A DNA stretch of 64,000 nt from an uncultured Eubacteriales bacterium (GTDB taxonomy: Bacteria; Bacillota; Clostridia; Oscillospirales; Oscillospiraceae). A program made the translations under genes and the position numbers. Of this stretch, positions 1 through 8,515 are shown piece after piece; position 1 is the stretch's first letter, and each line of letters begins with the position of its first letter. The notes below the pieces were generated by a model that had not been told where the DNA came from, made no database searches, and saw nothing but the letters and a program-made list of their open reading frames with translations. The DNA is taken from positions 1 to 64,000 of the forward strand of contig URXW01000004.1 in assembly GCA_900551995.1 (NCBI GenBank). The letters are read 5' to 3'.

Positions 1-418
1 GGGTGCCGGGGGGATACTGCTCCTTGATAAAATTCACCATTTTTCTGTCCATCATCGTTTCCTCCATGTTTTGCTCTCTGTCGTAAAACTCCAGCTCGTA
101 GATCACACCGCGATCTTGCTTTCGGGTATCCTTCACCTTGACCGTCGTACCATCAAAGATGTAATTGCCGGCTTTTCCAAAATCGGTGTAGAATCCTTTG
201 CCGTGGTTGCAGGTGGAAAAGGGATGCTCCGGCTGGTCCTTGATCTTGGAATAGAAGCCCACCGTCTGCACCGTGGTCACCACACGGGTCAGCCCCACCA
301 TGTCCGCATGATTGGCGTGGCTGACGATCTTAAACTCCACACCGGGCCGTATGAACCGCTTCAGCTCGGCAAGGCTTTTGAAAGCGACCGGCTCTCGCTG
401 CTTTTTTGAAGCGTCCAT
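1..418 (-). CDS. Conserved ICE accessory protein, 3' end beyond window
   Basis: This frame is open from an ATG at 418 to the window edge, giving about 139 residues, so the gene is partial. Its ATG overlaps the TAA stop of the upstream gene (TAATG), which shows translational coupling. I see no catalytic motif or membrane segment; the N-terminal part (residues 10-60) is a compact mixed-charge region. The gene belongs to the leftward accessory block with LPD28 and ArdA-like proteins that is typical of conjugative elements of gut Clostridia. The function is unknown. Confidence 0.6.
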   Translation of the reverse strand, partial: MDASKKQREPVAFKSLAELKRFIRPGVEFKIVSHANHADMVGLTRVVTTVQTVGFYSKIKDQPEHPFSTCNHGKGFYTDFGKAGNYIFDGTTVKVKDTRKQDRGVIYELEFYDREQNMEETMMDRKMVNFIKEQYPPGT

Positions 419-1440
419 TACATTCCTCCGAAGGTCATGCCCTGTTCGGGTCGAGGCTCGTGATCCTCCTGTCGGCAAGGGGCTTCCTCGCCGTAGAAGT
501 CGAAGATCATGTCATCCACCTGCTTGCAGACGGCGGGATCGTCGGTCAGCACCTCGTAACGGAAGCCTGTGGTGGGGCGATACGGAAGCTCCTCCCGCAC
601 GCACTTGAGAAAGGCTTCAGCATCGGTAAACTCCTGTGCATCGCCGTTGGCATAGGACACACGGCCCACCAGAGGCTTGTCCCGCGCCATGTTCTGCCGC
701 TGGACATCCAGATCATAGGCCGTACAGTAGCAGTTATAATCTCCGGGGGACGGATTGCAGCGCAGGCAGTAGCGGTAATGCTCCGTTTCCACGATGTAAC
801 CGTAGTTCTGTGTCCAGCCGCCGCTGATTTTTCCGCCGTGTTCATAGCAAAAACGCTCCATGGCAAAGCGGTTTTTCAGCACACTCTCCCGCAGCGTGTC
901 CACGACCTCCTGCAGCTCCGCTTTGAACACAGGGCTGTTCAGCTCCTCCGGGCCACGGGGCCACCATGTATGCCAGAACTCGTTGCCGCTGCGCCCGAAG
1001 TCCATGCGGACATGGCCAACGGTACCCAGCCGCTTATCTTCTTCGGGGTGCGGGGTATAAAATAAGCCCGCCTCCTCCGGGCGGGCAGGTCGGATATGAA
1101 ATTTCATGTTCTCCGCGGGATACGGGAACTGATGCGCCTCGCAGAACTCACGGAGCGTCATGTCGCCTTCATCGAGAAAACCGAGCTCATCCCGCACATC
1201 CAGCCGTCCGGACTTGGGTATCGCCAGCTTTTCCGGCATCAGCACCGAGCCTGCGTGGTTGACCACAACATTTTCTTCCATGTAGCACAGCTCACCGGGA
1301 TCATCGTCAGAGCCGCGAATGTCATAGCAGTACCAGCCCTTCGGCACGGTATCACGGGCAATACGTCCGTTGGTGAACAGCGCGGGCTTATCAAATACTT
1401 CAATGTGTTGGAATTCCTCTGTTCTTGCGTTTACAGCCAT
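418..1440 (-). CDS. LPD28-domain protein of an integrative conjugative element
   Basis: A 340-residue protein. Residues about 14-90 (FDKPALFTNGRI, then WYCYDIRGSDDDPGE and VVNHAGSVL) fit the Large polyvalent protein-associated domain 28, which occurs in conjugative elements and long phage polyproteins and has no known biochemical role. Residues about 112-325 form a second conserved module (FWHTWWPRGPEELNSP, YRYCLRCNPSPGDY) that I remember as a separate protein in related elements, so this may be a fusion. It is followed directly by the partial gene at 1-418 with a one-base overlap. Confidence 0.7.
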   Translation of the reverse strand: MAVNARTEEFQHIEVFDKPALFTNGRIARDTVPKGWYCYDIRGSDDDPGELCYMEENVVVNHAGSVLMPEKLAIPKSGRLDVRDELGFLDEGDMTLREFCEAHQFPYPAENMKFHIRPARPEEAGLFYTPHPEEDKRLGTVGHVRMDFGRSGNEFWHTWWPRGPEELNSPVFKAELQEVVDTLRESVLKNRFAMERFCYEHGGKISGGWTQNYGYIVETEHYRYCLRCNPSPGDYNCYCTAYDLDVQRQNMARDKPLVGRVSYANGDAQEFTDAEAFLKCVREELPYRPTTGFRYEVLTDDPAVCKQVDDMIFDFYGEEAPCRQEDHEPRPEQGMTFGGM

Positions 1441-1496
1441 TTGGTGTTCCTTCCTTTCTTGGTAACGGCAAACATACTACACATCTGCCGCAAAGT

Positions 1497-2636
1497 CTAC
1501 TGAAACATTTGCTGCCCCTGCGTCTGCTCCGGAAAGGGCGGGTCCAAGCGGCGCAGCAGTCCGAACTCTGTTTTTGTCACGCAGTCGTTTTCCATGCAGT
1601 CCTGACCGTATTTCTCAAAATCCATGTAGCCGTCCAGCTCATAGATGGCTTCATCGTCCAGCCCCAGTGTTTCCTGCAATCGCTGCTGACCGTAACCGTA
1701 GGCATCCTCCGTGATGCGCTGGTAGTTGTCCAGATTTCGCAGGAGCTCACAGGCACGGCGCAGGGTTTCCGGCTTCTCTGCCTCCAGCACGGCGGCGTAG
1801 GTCAGAAGCATCCCGTCCTTCTGCCAGATGTCCTCCAAGGCTTCGGCAAAATCGTTGTAGTCCTCCACGGCGGGGCAATCCGTATCACGGATCAGCTCGC
1901 CGATGTAAGGCACCTTGAAGCGAATATCACAGAGTATGGCATCCGCAAAAACATCAATATCGAGGTAAGCCTTCACAGCATCGAGGTATTCCTCGTCGGC
2001 GGGGAGGACGAGGGTGTAGTCGGGCTTTCCATCGACACGCAGCGTCATGCGGAGCATTTCATCCCTGCTCTCATCCCGCCAAGGCTCCGGCACTTGGGAA
2101 TGGTTCGACAGATGTTCTTTTCGAACTACATACCCATCCAAGGTGTACGCGCCACCGCAATTGCTGTAAAACTCCGCGCCGATGCCAACATAGTCCAAAT
2201 ACGGCTTGAGATGCTCCGGGCAGTCGATTTTGCCATGCTCCACCAAATACCAGCCAAGTTCCCGGTCACAGGTCACCTCCGGGATCATTCCGTACTGTCC
2301 GATGCGCCCAACCGTTTGCAGCACATCGTCGAGATTGCTGATGCATTCACTCAACAACGCACCGGCGAATATCTGATGTTCCTTTTCGCTCATTGCGTCG
2401 ATCTGCCTTGAGAGCCGATTCAACTTTTCCAAGTCTTCCGGATCAAGAAGGTCTGCGCTTCGGATAAACTGCCAGAGTCCCTTTACAGAGCTCTTTACAT
2501 CTGAAATGCGAAAATTTCTTTCTCCTGAACAGATGTCGTCCAGCCGAATGTCGATCTCCTCCACCTGAGAAGAGGATGCAGGCAATTCCAGCGGGATGCT
2601 TTCCTCGCCATTGCCGTGAGTCAGATAAAGAATCAT
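1497..2636 (-). CDS. ArdA-type antirestriction protein, divergent
   Basis: A 379-residue acidic protein. Repeated segments such as YLDYVGIGAEFYSNCGGAYT (residues about 145-165) and the C-terminal YMDFEKYGQDCMENDC with FGLLRRLDPPFPEQ match proteins annotated as ArdA in Clostridia elements. ArdA proteins are DNA mimics that inhibit type I restriction enzymes during entry of a mobile element; the strong acidity fits this. The ATG at 2636 overlaps the TGA of the upstream ArdA-like gene (ATGA), so the pair is translationally coupled. A GGGAGG ribosome site lies 8 bases upstream. Confidence 0.65.
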   Translation of the reverse strand: MILYLTHGNGEESIPLELPASSSQVEEIDIRLDDICSGERNFRISDVKSSVKGLWQFIRSADLLDPEDLEKLNRLSRQIDAMSEKEHQIFAGALLSECISNLDDVLQTVGRIGQYGMIPEVTCDRELGWYLVEHGKIDCPEHLKPYLDYVGIGAEFYSNCGGAYTLDGYVVRKEHLSNHSQVPEPWRDESRDEMLRMTLRVDGKPDYTLVLPADEEYLDAVKAYLDIDVFADAILCDIRFKVPYIGELIRDTDCPAVEDYNDFAEALEDIWQKDGMLLTYAAVLEAEKPETLRRACELLRNLDNYQRITEDAYGYGQQRLQETLGLDDEAIYELDGYMDFEKYGQDCMENDCVTKTEFGLLRRLDPPFPEQTQGQQMFQ

Positions 2637-3820
2637 CGCGAAAGCCCTCCCATCTCCATGTGGTTACTCTGACCACCGTCCATCACTTCTTCCATGCTGT
2701 AATAGCCCTTATAGGCGATGTAGCCCCGGTCGGTGAACATCCCGTCCTCCGCGTTCATGCGCTCCACGCCGTACTTCTCATAGTCATAAAATGCGTCGAG
2801 GTTTTCGTCATACTCAAAGCGACCGGACTGCCGGATCATGTACTTGCCGTAGTCCTGCGGCGTATGCGCACCGGGAGCGAAGTCAAAGAGATCAAGGCTT
2901 TCTGCAAGGTTTTTGATCTGTACCGCGGACTTTGGCTCTGCCAGCGTGACCACGGCACCCAGCTTTTCCATATCCGCTTTTGACAACCCATCCGTTGCCT
3001 CTGCCAGTTCATTGAGGTCGGAGAGGGTTTCGTACTCCATATCCAACAGGACATCCACCTCATTGGGAAGCTGGCTGTCCTCCAGCCGCAGGCGGACATC
3101 GGCGGGATCTGTGATGCCCCCGCGAAGGAGGGTGCGGTCGATCTCCTCCTGCACCATGGGGAGGAACAGCCATGTGATGTGCTCTGTGTCCTCCGGCTCG
3201 GCTTTGGAGGTCACCGCAACGGTGATGGCGTTCGGCTTGTAGTAATAACAGGGAAACTCCCTGCCCTGATAGATCGGCTCTAACTTCATGCCGTTGTCGT
3301 AGACTACGCCGTAGGGCGTGATCGTGCCGCTGCCGCTTTCGATGAGCCGCCGAGCGGTTTCCTCGCCATCCAGCGCATCCAATTCCTCTGTCTTGGCACA
3401 TCCTCCGTGCAGGTTCATGTAGTGGTCACGTCCAACAGCGGCGAGGTCGGAAAAGTCGGTGATGACCGTGGCCTGCTGACAGCAGAAGGTCAGGTTGATG
3501 AGATCCTTCAGCTCGAACAACTCCAGCTTGTGGGCCATCGCCTGAAACTGCGCGGCCTCGCCGGTGTCGAAGCTGTCCAGCCGCTTGGCGAGGTAGTTCA
3601 GCTCCTCCGCATTGACCGTGAGCATTTCCACTCGCTTGAGGACGGTGTAGAAGCTGTCGATCTTCTCCACCTTGCAGTCAGTCTTGACCGCGTCGCCGAT
3701 CTCCAGCACTGCCAGCAGTTCCATGCAGTGTGCATACTGGTCGTGGGGAATGGGAAACGGGATGGTCGCCACGCCGTATTCCGGGTGGCTGGGGTTACTG
3801 AGAACCGCTTGAATCATCAT
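2633..3820 (-). CDS. ArdA-type antirestriction protein
   Basis: I start the protein at the first of two adjacent ATGs at 3820 because GGAGGAG stands just upstream and because this ATG overlaps the stop of the preceding gene. The N-terminus (AVLSNPSHPEYGVATIPFPI) and the C-terminal FYDYEKYGVERMNAEDG with YIAYKGYYS match the long clostridial ArdA family of about 390 residues. The expected role is mimicking B-form DNA to block restriction of the incoming element. It is followed by the second, more divergent ArdA-like gene. Antirestriction activity is inferred from the family only. Confidence 0.75.
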   Translation of the reverse strand: MMIQAVLSNPSHPEYGVATIPFPIPHDQYAHCMELLAVLEIGDAVKTDCKVEKIDSFYTVLKRVEMLTVNAEELNYLAKRLDSFDTGEAAQFQAMAHKLELFELKDLINLTFCCQQATVITDFSDLAAVGRDHYMNLHGGCAKTEELDALDGEETARRLIESGSGTITPYGVVYDNGMKLEPIYQGREFPCYYYKPNAITVAVTSKAEPEDTEHITWLFLPMVQEEIDRTLLRGGITDPADVRLRLEDSQLPNEVDVLLDMEYETLSDLNELAEATDGLSKADMEKLGAVVTLAEPKSAVQIKNLAESLDLFDFAPGAHTPQDYGKYMIRQSGRFEYDENLDAFYDYEKYGVERMNAEDGMFTDRGYIAYKGYYSMEEVMDGGQSNHMEMGGLSR

Positions 3821-4512
3821 GTTGTCTCCTCCGTCTTTCTTTCCAGATTTAAGACCACCTCGCCATACCTGCACAGCAGGAGTGCTCCGAGGATGAGCTG
3901 GAAGGCCCTGTCACTGACCAGCTCTGAAAAAGCAAGGTCTTCTATCACGATGTTGTCACCGCCAACAGAAATGGTCTTCGCCGCCTGATAAATGCTGTAC
4001 AGCTCCGGGTGAATACCGGAGAGGCGAATGGCGGGGAAGTCGAAGCCGCTGCTGTCGAAATGCCAGAGGACTCTTTGCCAAAGCTCCTCATCGGCGGTAA
4101 GCAGAAGCAGCGCAGCCGCGTTGCGCTCGGACATACCGTAGCAGCGGTTTTTCCAATGCGTCCATCGTTCTCTGTGGGCGTCACCGAGGAAGAAGCGAAA
4201 GGGCTGCCTGTTCAGCTCATCTCGCAGCCGTCTTTGAAGCGGACGGAACATCCTCCCGCCGAAGCACTCCCGCGCCAGAGCGTTCAGCTCCACCACGCCA
4301 GCCTCGATGCGCTCCTCCAGACAGACGCATTCATTCAGGTGGCAGGGGTGTCCGCTGTCGTATCTCGTGCAGTCTTTGCAGAGCACATCGTCGGCACTGT
4401 AGCGAAAGCTGCTGCGGATGCGTCCGCTTCTGCGAGGCTGATGACGGGGTGGCGTCATCATCTGCACCTCTGCGGCGAACAGGGGTGTGAACTTCATAAA
4501 GTATCGCGTCAA
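3817..4512 (-). CDS. Conserved ICE protein of unknown function
   Basis: A 231-residue protein. A TTG at 4512 is the probable start because GGAG lies 9 bases upstream; an in-frame ATG follows five codons later. The N-terminal third is basic (a PPRHQPRRSGR segment) and has a Cys cluster, CKDC followed by CHLNECVC at residues about 45-65, that could bind a metal. The C-terminal half is a helical region ending in LILGALLLCRYGEVVLNLERK. It overlaps the ArdA-like gene by four bases and is probably in the same operon. I do not recognise a family function. Confidence 0.6.
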   Translation of the reverse strand: MTRYFMKFTPLFAAEVQMMTPPRHQPRRSGRIRSSFRYSADDVLCKDCTRYDSGHPCHLNECVCLEERIEAGVVELNALARECFGGRMFRPLQRRLRDELNRQPFRFFLGDAHRERWTHWKNRCYGMSERNAAALLLLTADEELWQRVLWHFDSSGFDFPAIRLSGIHPELYSIYQAAKTISVGGDNIVIEDLAFSELVSDRAFQLILGALLLCRYGEVVLNLERKTEETT

Positions 4513-4536
4513 GCAAATCCACTCCTTTTTTGAAAA

Positions 4537-4575
4537 TAAAAAAGGGCCGGAGTCATATTGCTAAAACTCCGGCCC
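4537..4575 (-). terminator. Intrinsic terminator of the 4590-5282 gene
   Basis: GGGCCGGAG pairs with CTCCGGCCC around a 14-base loop. On the minus strand the stem is followed by TTTTTTATTTT. Confidence 0.8.
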
Positions 4576-4589
4576 ATGCCATACTGCTA

Positions 4590-5282
4590 TTACATTGTCT
4601 GTTCCTGTGAGGCTCGTTCCAATGCTTCCTCCTGCTGACGGACGCGCTCGTCCAGATCCGGTACGCACACCCTGATCTGCTGCTGGATTCCGCGGATCAT
4701 TTCTTCCTGCGTATCCGTAAGCTCAAAGAAGTCCTCATCCACGGAATCGGCGCAGCAGCGGAATATCTCGGTCAGCTGCTCCGGGCTGAAAAGCTGTTCC
4801 TTTTGGATAAGCCCGGAGCGTGTGGCGAAGTCCTGCTTGGCGCCATCGTAGTTCTCCATGAAGTAGTGTCCGTGTACCACACCCGTGCGGTCATAGTCCC
4901 AATCCCATGTGACGAATTGAACGCCGTATTTGCTCGGAGAACCTGCCAGCACCGTGCCGCCGAAGTCAGCGAGGATGCGGTAGTCGCCATCCAGTCCGCT
5001 GGCTTTGAGCTGTGGGGCGGCTTCCATAGCGGTCATATACTCCAGCGTCTTTGCGGCGATGTCTTCGACGCGATATAGGGCATCCTCTGCCTGGGGCGTG
5101 TCCGCGTCCTCCCGCCGATAGAACACGCTGCCCTTGCCGGTGATGCGGCAGAGGGGTGCGCCGTTCCAAAGGACAGGCAACTGCTCTCCCTCCAACGGCA
5201 GGGTTTCAAAGCCTGCACGGTGCAGGGGAATACGGACTTCTTCAAGGTAGCGGAACTGACGACTTGTGTTTTGGGTGTCCAT
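4590..5282 (-). CDS. Conserved ICE protein of unknown function
   Basis: A 230-residue protein starting at the ATG at 5282, which has AGGAGG 9 bases upstream; an upstream in-frame extension lacks a ribosome site. The sequence is acidic, with a central region around FVTWDWDYDRTGVVHGHYF and a C-terminal coiled-coil-like stretch (IQQQIRVCVPDLDERVRQQEE). I remember relatives encoded beside ArdA genes in conjugative elements, but the role is unknown. It is the outermost gene of the element on the side facing tRNA-Cys and ends at its own terminator. Confidence 0.65.
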   Translation of the reverse strand: MDTQNTSRQFRYLEEVRIPLHRAGFETLPLEGEQLPVLWNGAPLCRITGKGSVFYRREDADTPQAEDALYRVEDIAAKTLEYMTAMEAAPQLKASGLDGDYRILADFGGTVLAGSPSKYGVQFVTWDWDYDRTGVVHGHYFMENYDGAKQDFATRSGLIQKEQLFSPEQLTEIFRCCADSVDEDFFELTDTQEEMIRGIQQQIRVCVPDLDERVRQQEEALERASQEQTM

Positions 5283-5669
5283 GTGAGCGATCCTCCTGTT
5301 GTAAAAAAATAAGGTCGGAGAAGTCATCTCCGGCCTGCCGTTTCAGACGCTGCAGCCAGCGCCCTTTTAGAAATTGAAAAAGGGCGCCGCTTTTTTCGGC
5401 CTGTCAAAGCCGACAAAACGACGCCCAAATATTTGTGATTCTTTTTCTGCGATGATGCCGCTTTTTTCGAGAGAAAAGTCCTCTCTAAAAGGGCGCTGGA
5501 GGTTAGAAAATGTCCAAGACATGAGATCCTCCAGTTCAAATCCGGTCAGTTGCTCCGAAACCCCCATAAAAATCTATGGTTCAAAAGAAGAAATCCGGGC
5601 TCGAAAAAGCCCGGAAACGGTTGATGCGCCTGGCTTTGCGCCAGACGCATCTATACCGGTAACTCTTTA
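5283..5669. other. Boundary region between ICE module and tRNA-Cys
   Basis: No convincing gene is seen. The stretch holds short inverted repeats: GCGCCCTTTT with AAAAGGGCGC near 5361-5392 and a third copy of the arm near 5485-5495, CCGGGCT with AGCCCGG near 5594-5613, and GATGCGCCTGGC with CGCCAGACGCATC near 5621-5652. A minus-strand frame of 66 codons (5367-5567) lacks a ribosome site. If the element is integrated at the tRNA, the junction must lie here. Confidence 0.5.
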
Positions 5670-5744
5670 TGGAGGTGACACCCGGATTTGAACCGGGGAA
5701 TGAGGGTTTTGCAGACCCTTGCCTTACCACTTGGCTATGTCACC
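5670..5744 (-). tRNA. tRNA-Cys(GCA)
   Basis: The minus strand folds as a cloverleaf. The acceptor is GGTGACA (5744-5738) with TGTCACC (5680-5674), the anticodon loop CTGCAAA has a GCA anticodon between GGGT and ACCC arms, the T-arm has GTTCGAATC, and a TCCA 3' end is encoded. Its 3' end faces the conjugative-element genes to the left. Confidence 0.95.
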
Positions 5745-5759
5745 GTGTCAGCGAAAGTC

Positions 5760-5789
5760 ATTATACTATATGCCGCCGCCCCTTGTCAA
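5760..5789 (-). promoter_or_regulatory. Sigma-A promoter of tRNA-Cys
   Basis: On the minus strand TTGACA (5789-5784) is followed after 18 bases by TATAAT (5765-5760), about 16 bases before the tRNA 5' end. Confidence 0.85.
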
Positions 5790-5834
5790 GAGCGAAATGC
5801 GCCCCGTCGCGAAATCTTTCACCCCCAAAGCAAA

Positions 5835-5867
5835 CGGGCACCGCTCGGCTTGCGGTGCCCGTTTTTT
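5835..5867 (+). terminator. Strong intrinsic terminator without an obvious gene
   Basis: GGGCACCGC and GCGGTGCCC form a 9-bp stem followed by a six-T run on the plus strand. No plus-strand gene precedes it, so it may insulate the tRNA region from read-through. Confidence 0.7.
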
Positions 5868-5975
5868 CAGAGGTGGTATCCACACAGCGTATCCCCATCG
5901 CCCACCGTAAGGTGCCGACAGCCGCACGACTGTGCGGCTGCGCGACGATTTGAGGATAGAAAGGAAAAGCAATTC

Positions 5976-6068
5976 ATGTGTTCGAATCACTACGGGTACA
6001 ATACAACGAAGACGGCACTTTGTAAAGCGACAATCTGTCATGCAAGCATGAAGGAATGTCATGTTTAG
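5976..6068 (+). CDS. Small Cys-containing peptide, hypothetical
   Basis: A 30-codon frame begins with ATG and has AGAAAGGAAA about 8 bases upstream. The peptide has Cys at positions 2, 16, 21 and 28 and no hydrophobic segment. It lies between tRNA-Cys and the LysR gene. It could be a regulatory leader, a small metal-binding peptide, or non-coding; nothing in its context decides this. Confidence 0.35.
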   Translation: MCSNHYGYNTTKTALCKATICHASMKECHV

Positions 6069-6122
6069 ATACCTCTCCGCCCTCCGCCGTCCAAAATTGT
6101 CAAAAACGCCGAAAATCCGACC

Positions 6123-6151
6123 TTGCTCCCGGCGCGGGGAAGGGGTATAAT
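6123..6151 (+). promoter_or_regulatory. Promoter of the LysR-type gene
   Basis: TTGCTC is followed after 17 bases by TATAAT, 37 bases before the ATG of the regulator. The spacer is very G-rich. Confidence 0.65.
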
Positions 6152-6188
6152 CCTACTATGAAATATTATCATACTGACGGGAGTTGTC

Positions 6189-7058
6189 ATGGATACTAAG
6201 AAATTAGAGGCTCTGCTCACCGCCGTGGAGCTGGGCAGCTTCACCCGCGCCGCCGAGGTGCTGGGCTACACCCAGTCCGGGCTTACCCACATGATGAACA
6301 GTCTGGAAAAGGATCTGGGCTTCACGGTGCTGGTGCGGGGGCGCAGCGGCGTGCGTCTGACGCCCTCCGGGCAGCGCATACTGCCCATGGTGCGTGACTG
6401 TCTCGCCTCCGTCTCCGCGCTGGAGCGTGAGATCACCCTCATCAACACCCATAAGGAGGACAGCGTCCGCGTGGCGGCGTATGAATCCATCGCCCGCCAC
6501 TGGCTGCCGGAGATCATCCAGCAGTTCCGCCGTGAGCATCCGGACGTCACCGTGGACATCCAGATGGGCAGCGTGGACGAGGTCTACCGCTGGGTGGAGG
6601 AGGACAGGGTGGATATGTGCTTTGCCAGCCGTCAGGAGCCTCTGCCGCTGGAGTGGACAACGCTCCGGGACGACGAGCTTCTTGCCATCCTGCCGCCGGA
6701 CTACGACAGCGGGGAGGAGGTATTCCCGGTGGAGGGCTTCGGCGACCAGGAGTTCCTCATGCCCTCCATGGGCTTCGACAAGGACATCCTCCGCGTCCTC
6801 AACGCGCACGGCGTCGCGCCGCTGATCCGCACCACGCAGGTGTCCGACAGTGCCGTTATCTCCATGGTGGAGCACGGGCTGGGCGTCAGCGTCCTCTCCC
6901 GCCTCGTCCTGCGGGGGCGGCAGAACAGCGTCCGCGCCCTGCCTCTGGAGCCCCGCGCCGTCCGGGAGCTGGGCATCGCCTCCCGCCCCAAAAAGGAGCT
7001 GCGCCCCATCGTCCGCCTGTTCATCCGTCAGGCGTGCGAAATGATCGAAAAAATGTAA
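6189..7058 (+). CDS. LysR-family transcriptional regulator
   Basis: A 289-residue protein of normal length for the family. Residues 1-60 form the winged helix-turn-helix (MDTKKLEALLTAVELGSFTR, AAEVLGYTQSGLTHMMNSLE) and about 90-285 the two-lobed effector-binding domain. GGGAG precedes the ATG. It is followed after 11 bases by the lysyltransferase/GNAT fusion gene on the same strand, which it may control as part of one transcript. The ligand is unknown. Confidence 0.9.
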   Translation: MDTKKLEALLTAVELGSFTRAAEVLGYTQSGLTHMMNSLEKDLGFTVLVRGRSGVRLTPSGQRILPMVRDCLASVSALEREITLINTHKEDSVRVAAYESIARHWLPEIIQQFRREHPDVTVDIQMGSVDEVYRWVEEDRVDMCFASRQEPLPLEWTTLRDDELLAILPPDYDSGEEVFPVEGFGDQEFLMPSMGFDKDILRVLNAHGVAPLIRTTQVSDSAVISMVEHGLGVSVLSRLVLRGRQNSVRALPLEPRAVRELGIASRPKKELRPIVRLFIRQACEMIEKM

Positions 7059-7069
7059 AGGAAACCGTT

Positions 7070-8470
7070 ATGCTGCACTTTCAAGAACTGACACCGCAAC
7101 ACGGCGCGCTGCTGCGCCGTTACTACGAAGATTGCGACTACCGCCTGTGCGAATACTCTCTGGGCGTCAAGCTCATGTGGCGGGATTACCTGCACCCCTC
7201 CTTCGCCGAGACGGCGGGCTGCCTCATCGTCCGCAACCGCATCGAGGGGGAGTACGTGTTCGACTACCCCATCCTCTCCGCCGACGGCGACGGGGACGCC
7301 GCCCTCCGCGCCATCGAGGGCTACTGCGCCGAAAAGAGCGTCCCGCTGGTGCTCTCCGTGGTGCCGGAGGACAAGGCGTCCCAGCTGGTGCTGCGCTATC
7401 CCCGCTGCCGCGTCATCAGCGAACGCCCGTGGAAGGACTACCTCTACCGCACGGCGGAGCTGTCCGCCTTCGCCGGACGCCGGTACAGCGGCCAGCGCAA
7501 CCACATCAACAAATTCCGCCGGGACTACCCCGACGCGGAGTTCACCCCCCTCACGGACCCCGCCGACCCCCGTCTGGCGGCGTTCTGGACAGACTACGCG
7601 TCGGAGTTCCACAAATCCGGCCCCTTGGCGGTGCAGGAGCTGTCGCTGGCGCGTGAGATGTTCGACCTGCTGGCGACCGGCTGGTTCCGCGCCGGCGGCA
7701 TGATGGCGGAGGGTCGTCTGGTGGCGGTCTGCTTGGCGGAGAAATGCGGCGATACGCTGGTGAACCACATCGAAAAAGCCCTCTACTCCCACGCCGGGGC
7801 GTACCCCGCACTGGTGCAGTCCTTCGCCGCCCACTACGGCGGCGACTGCCCGTGGTGCAACCGGGAGGACGACGCACGGGACAAGGGGCTGCGAACCTCC
7901 AAGCTGCAATACCTGCCGGAGTGCCTCGGGGGCAAGGTGCGTATCGAGGTCACCACGGAGCTGGACGCGCTGAAAGCCGTCCCCACGCTGAAAACCGACC
8001 GTCTGACGCTGACCCCCCTCCGCAGGAGCGACATCCCCGCCTACGCCGCGCTGTGCACGGACGATGAGCGCAACCGCTGGTGGGGCTACGACTACCGCGC
8101 CGATCTGGGGGATCGCCCCTTGACCGAGGACTACTTCTACACCGTGGCGCGGGAGGACTTCGCCGCCCGCCGCGCCGTGAACTTTGCCGTCCGCCTGCGG
8201 GGCAGGCTCATCGGCGAGGTGGTGCTCTATAACCCCGATTTTCGCGGCGGCTTTGAGCAGGGCTGCCGCATCGCCCCGGAGTACGCCGGCCACGGCTACG
8301 GCACCGAGGCGTTCGCCGCCGCCGCGGATTGGGCACTGTACCGTCTGGGGCTGGCGCGTGTCACCGCCAAATGCTTCCGGGAGAACGAGCCCTCCCACAG
8401 AATGCTCTCCGCCTGTATGCGCCCCAGCGGCGAGGACGAGACGTACTTCTACTTTGAAAAGCTGGTATAA
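7070..8470 (+). CDS. LPG-synthase-like (DUF2156) domain fused to GNAT acetyltransferase
   Basis: A 466-residue protein starting at the ATG at 7070. Residues about 1-295 resemble the soluble C-terminal domain of phosphatidylglycerol lysyltransferase (DUF2156: CEYSLGVKLMWRDY, YSGQRNHINKFRRDYP, then HIEKALYSHAGAYPALVQSF), itself a tandem GNAT-like fold using aminoacyl-tRNA. Residues about 305-466 are a separate GNAT domain (LKTDRLTLTPLRRSDI, with the acetyl-CoA loop region RIAPEYAGHGYGTEAF). No flippase membrane segments are present, so it is cytosolic. Domain families are well supported; the combined substrate is unknown. It is probably co-transcribed with the LysR regulator. Confidence 0.85.
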   Translation: MLHFQELTPQHGALLRRYYEDCDYRLCEYSLGVKLMWRDYLHPSFAETAGCLIVRNRIEGEYVFDYPILSADGDGDAALRAIEGYCAEKSVPLVLSVVPEDKASQLVLRYPRCRVISERPWKDYLYRTAELSAFAGRRYSGQRNHINKFRRDYPDAEFTPLTDPADPRLAAFWTDYASEFHKSGPLAVQELSLAREMFDLLATGWFRAGGMMAEGRLVAVCLAEKCGDTLVNHIEKALYSHAGAYPALVQSFAAHYGGDCPWCNREDDARDKGLRTSKLQYLPECLGGKVRIEVTTELDALKAVPTLKTDRLTLTPLRRSDIPAYAALCTDDERNRWWGYDYRADLGDRPLTEDYFYTVAREDFAARRAVNFAVRLRGRLIGEVVLYNPDFRGGFEQGCRIAPEYAGHGYGTEAFAAAADWALYRLGLARVTAKCFRENEPSHRMLSACMRPSGEDETYFYFEKLV

Positions 8471-8477
8471 GCGAAAG

Positions 8478-8514
8478 CACCTCCGCGCACACTATGCCCG
8501 GAGGTGTTTTTTTT
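8478..8514 (+). terminator. Terminator whose 3' arm doubles as a possible ribosome site
   Basis: CACCTCCG (8478-8485) pairs with CGGAGGTG (8499-8506), followed by eight T. The 3' arm contains GGAGGT, about 10 bases before the ATG at 8516. Confidence 0.75.
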
Positions 8515-8515
8515 C

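Noticed and set aside
5520..5560. tRNA fragment near GTTCAAATCCGG
   Set aside because: Only a T-arm-like string is present; no acceptor or anticodon arms can be formed around it.
7028..8398. A 456-codon antisense frame opposite the LPG-synthase/GNAT gene
   Set aside because: Same codon-bias shadow; no ribosome site and no recognisable domain, while the plus-strand protein shows two known domains.
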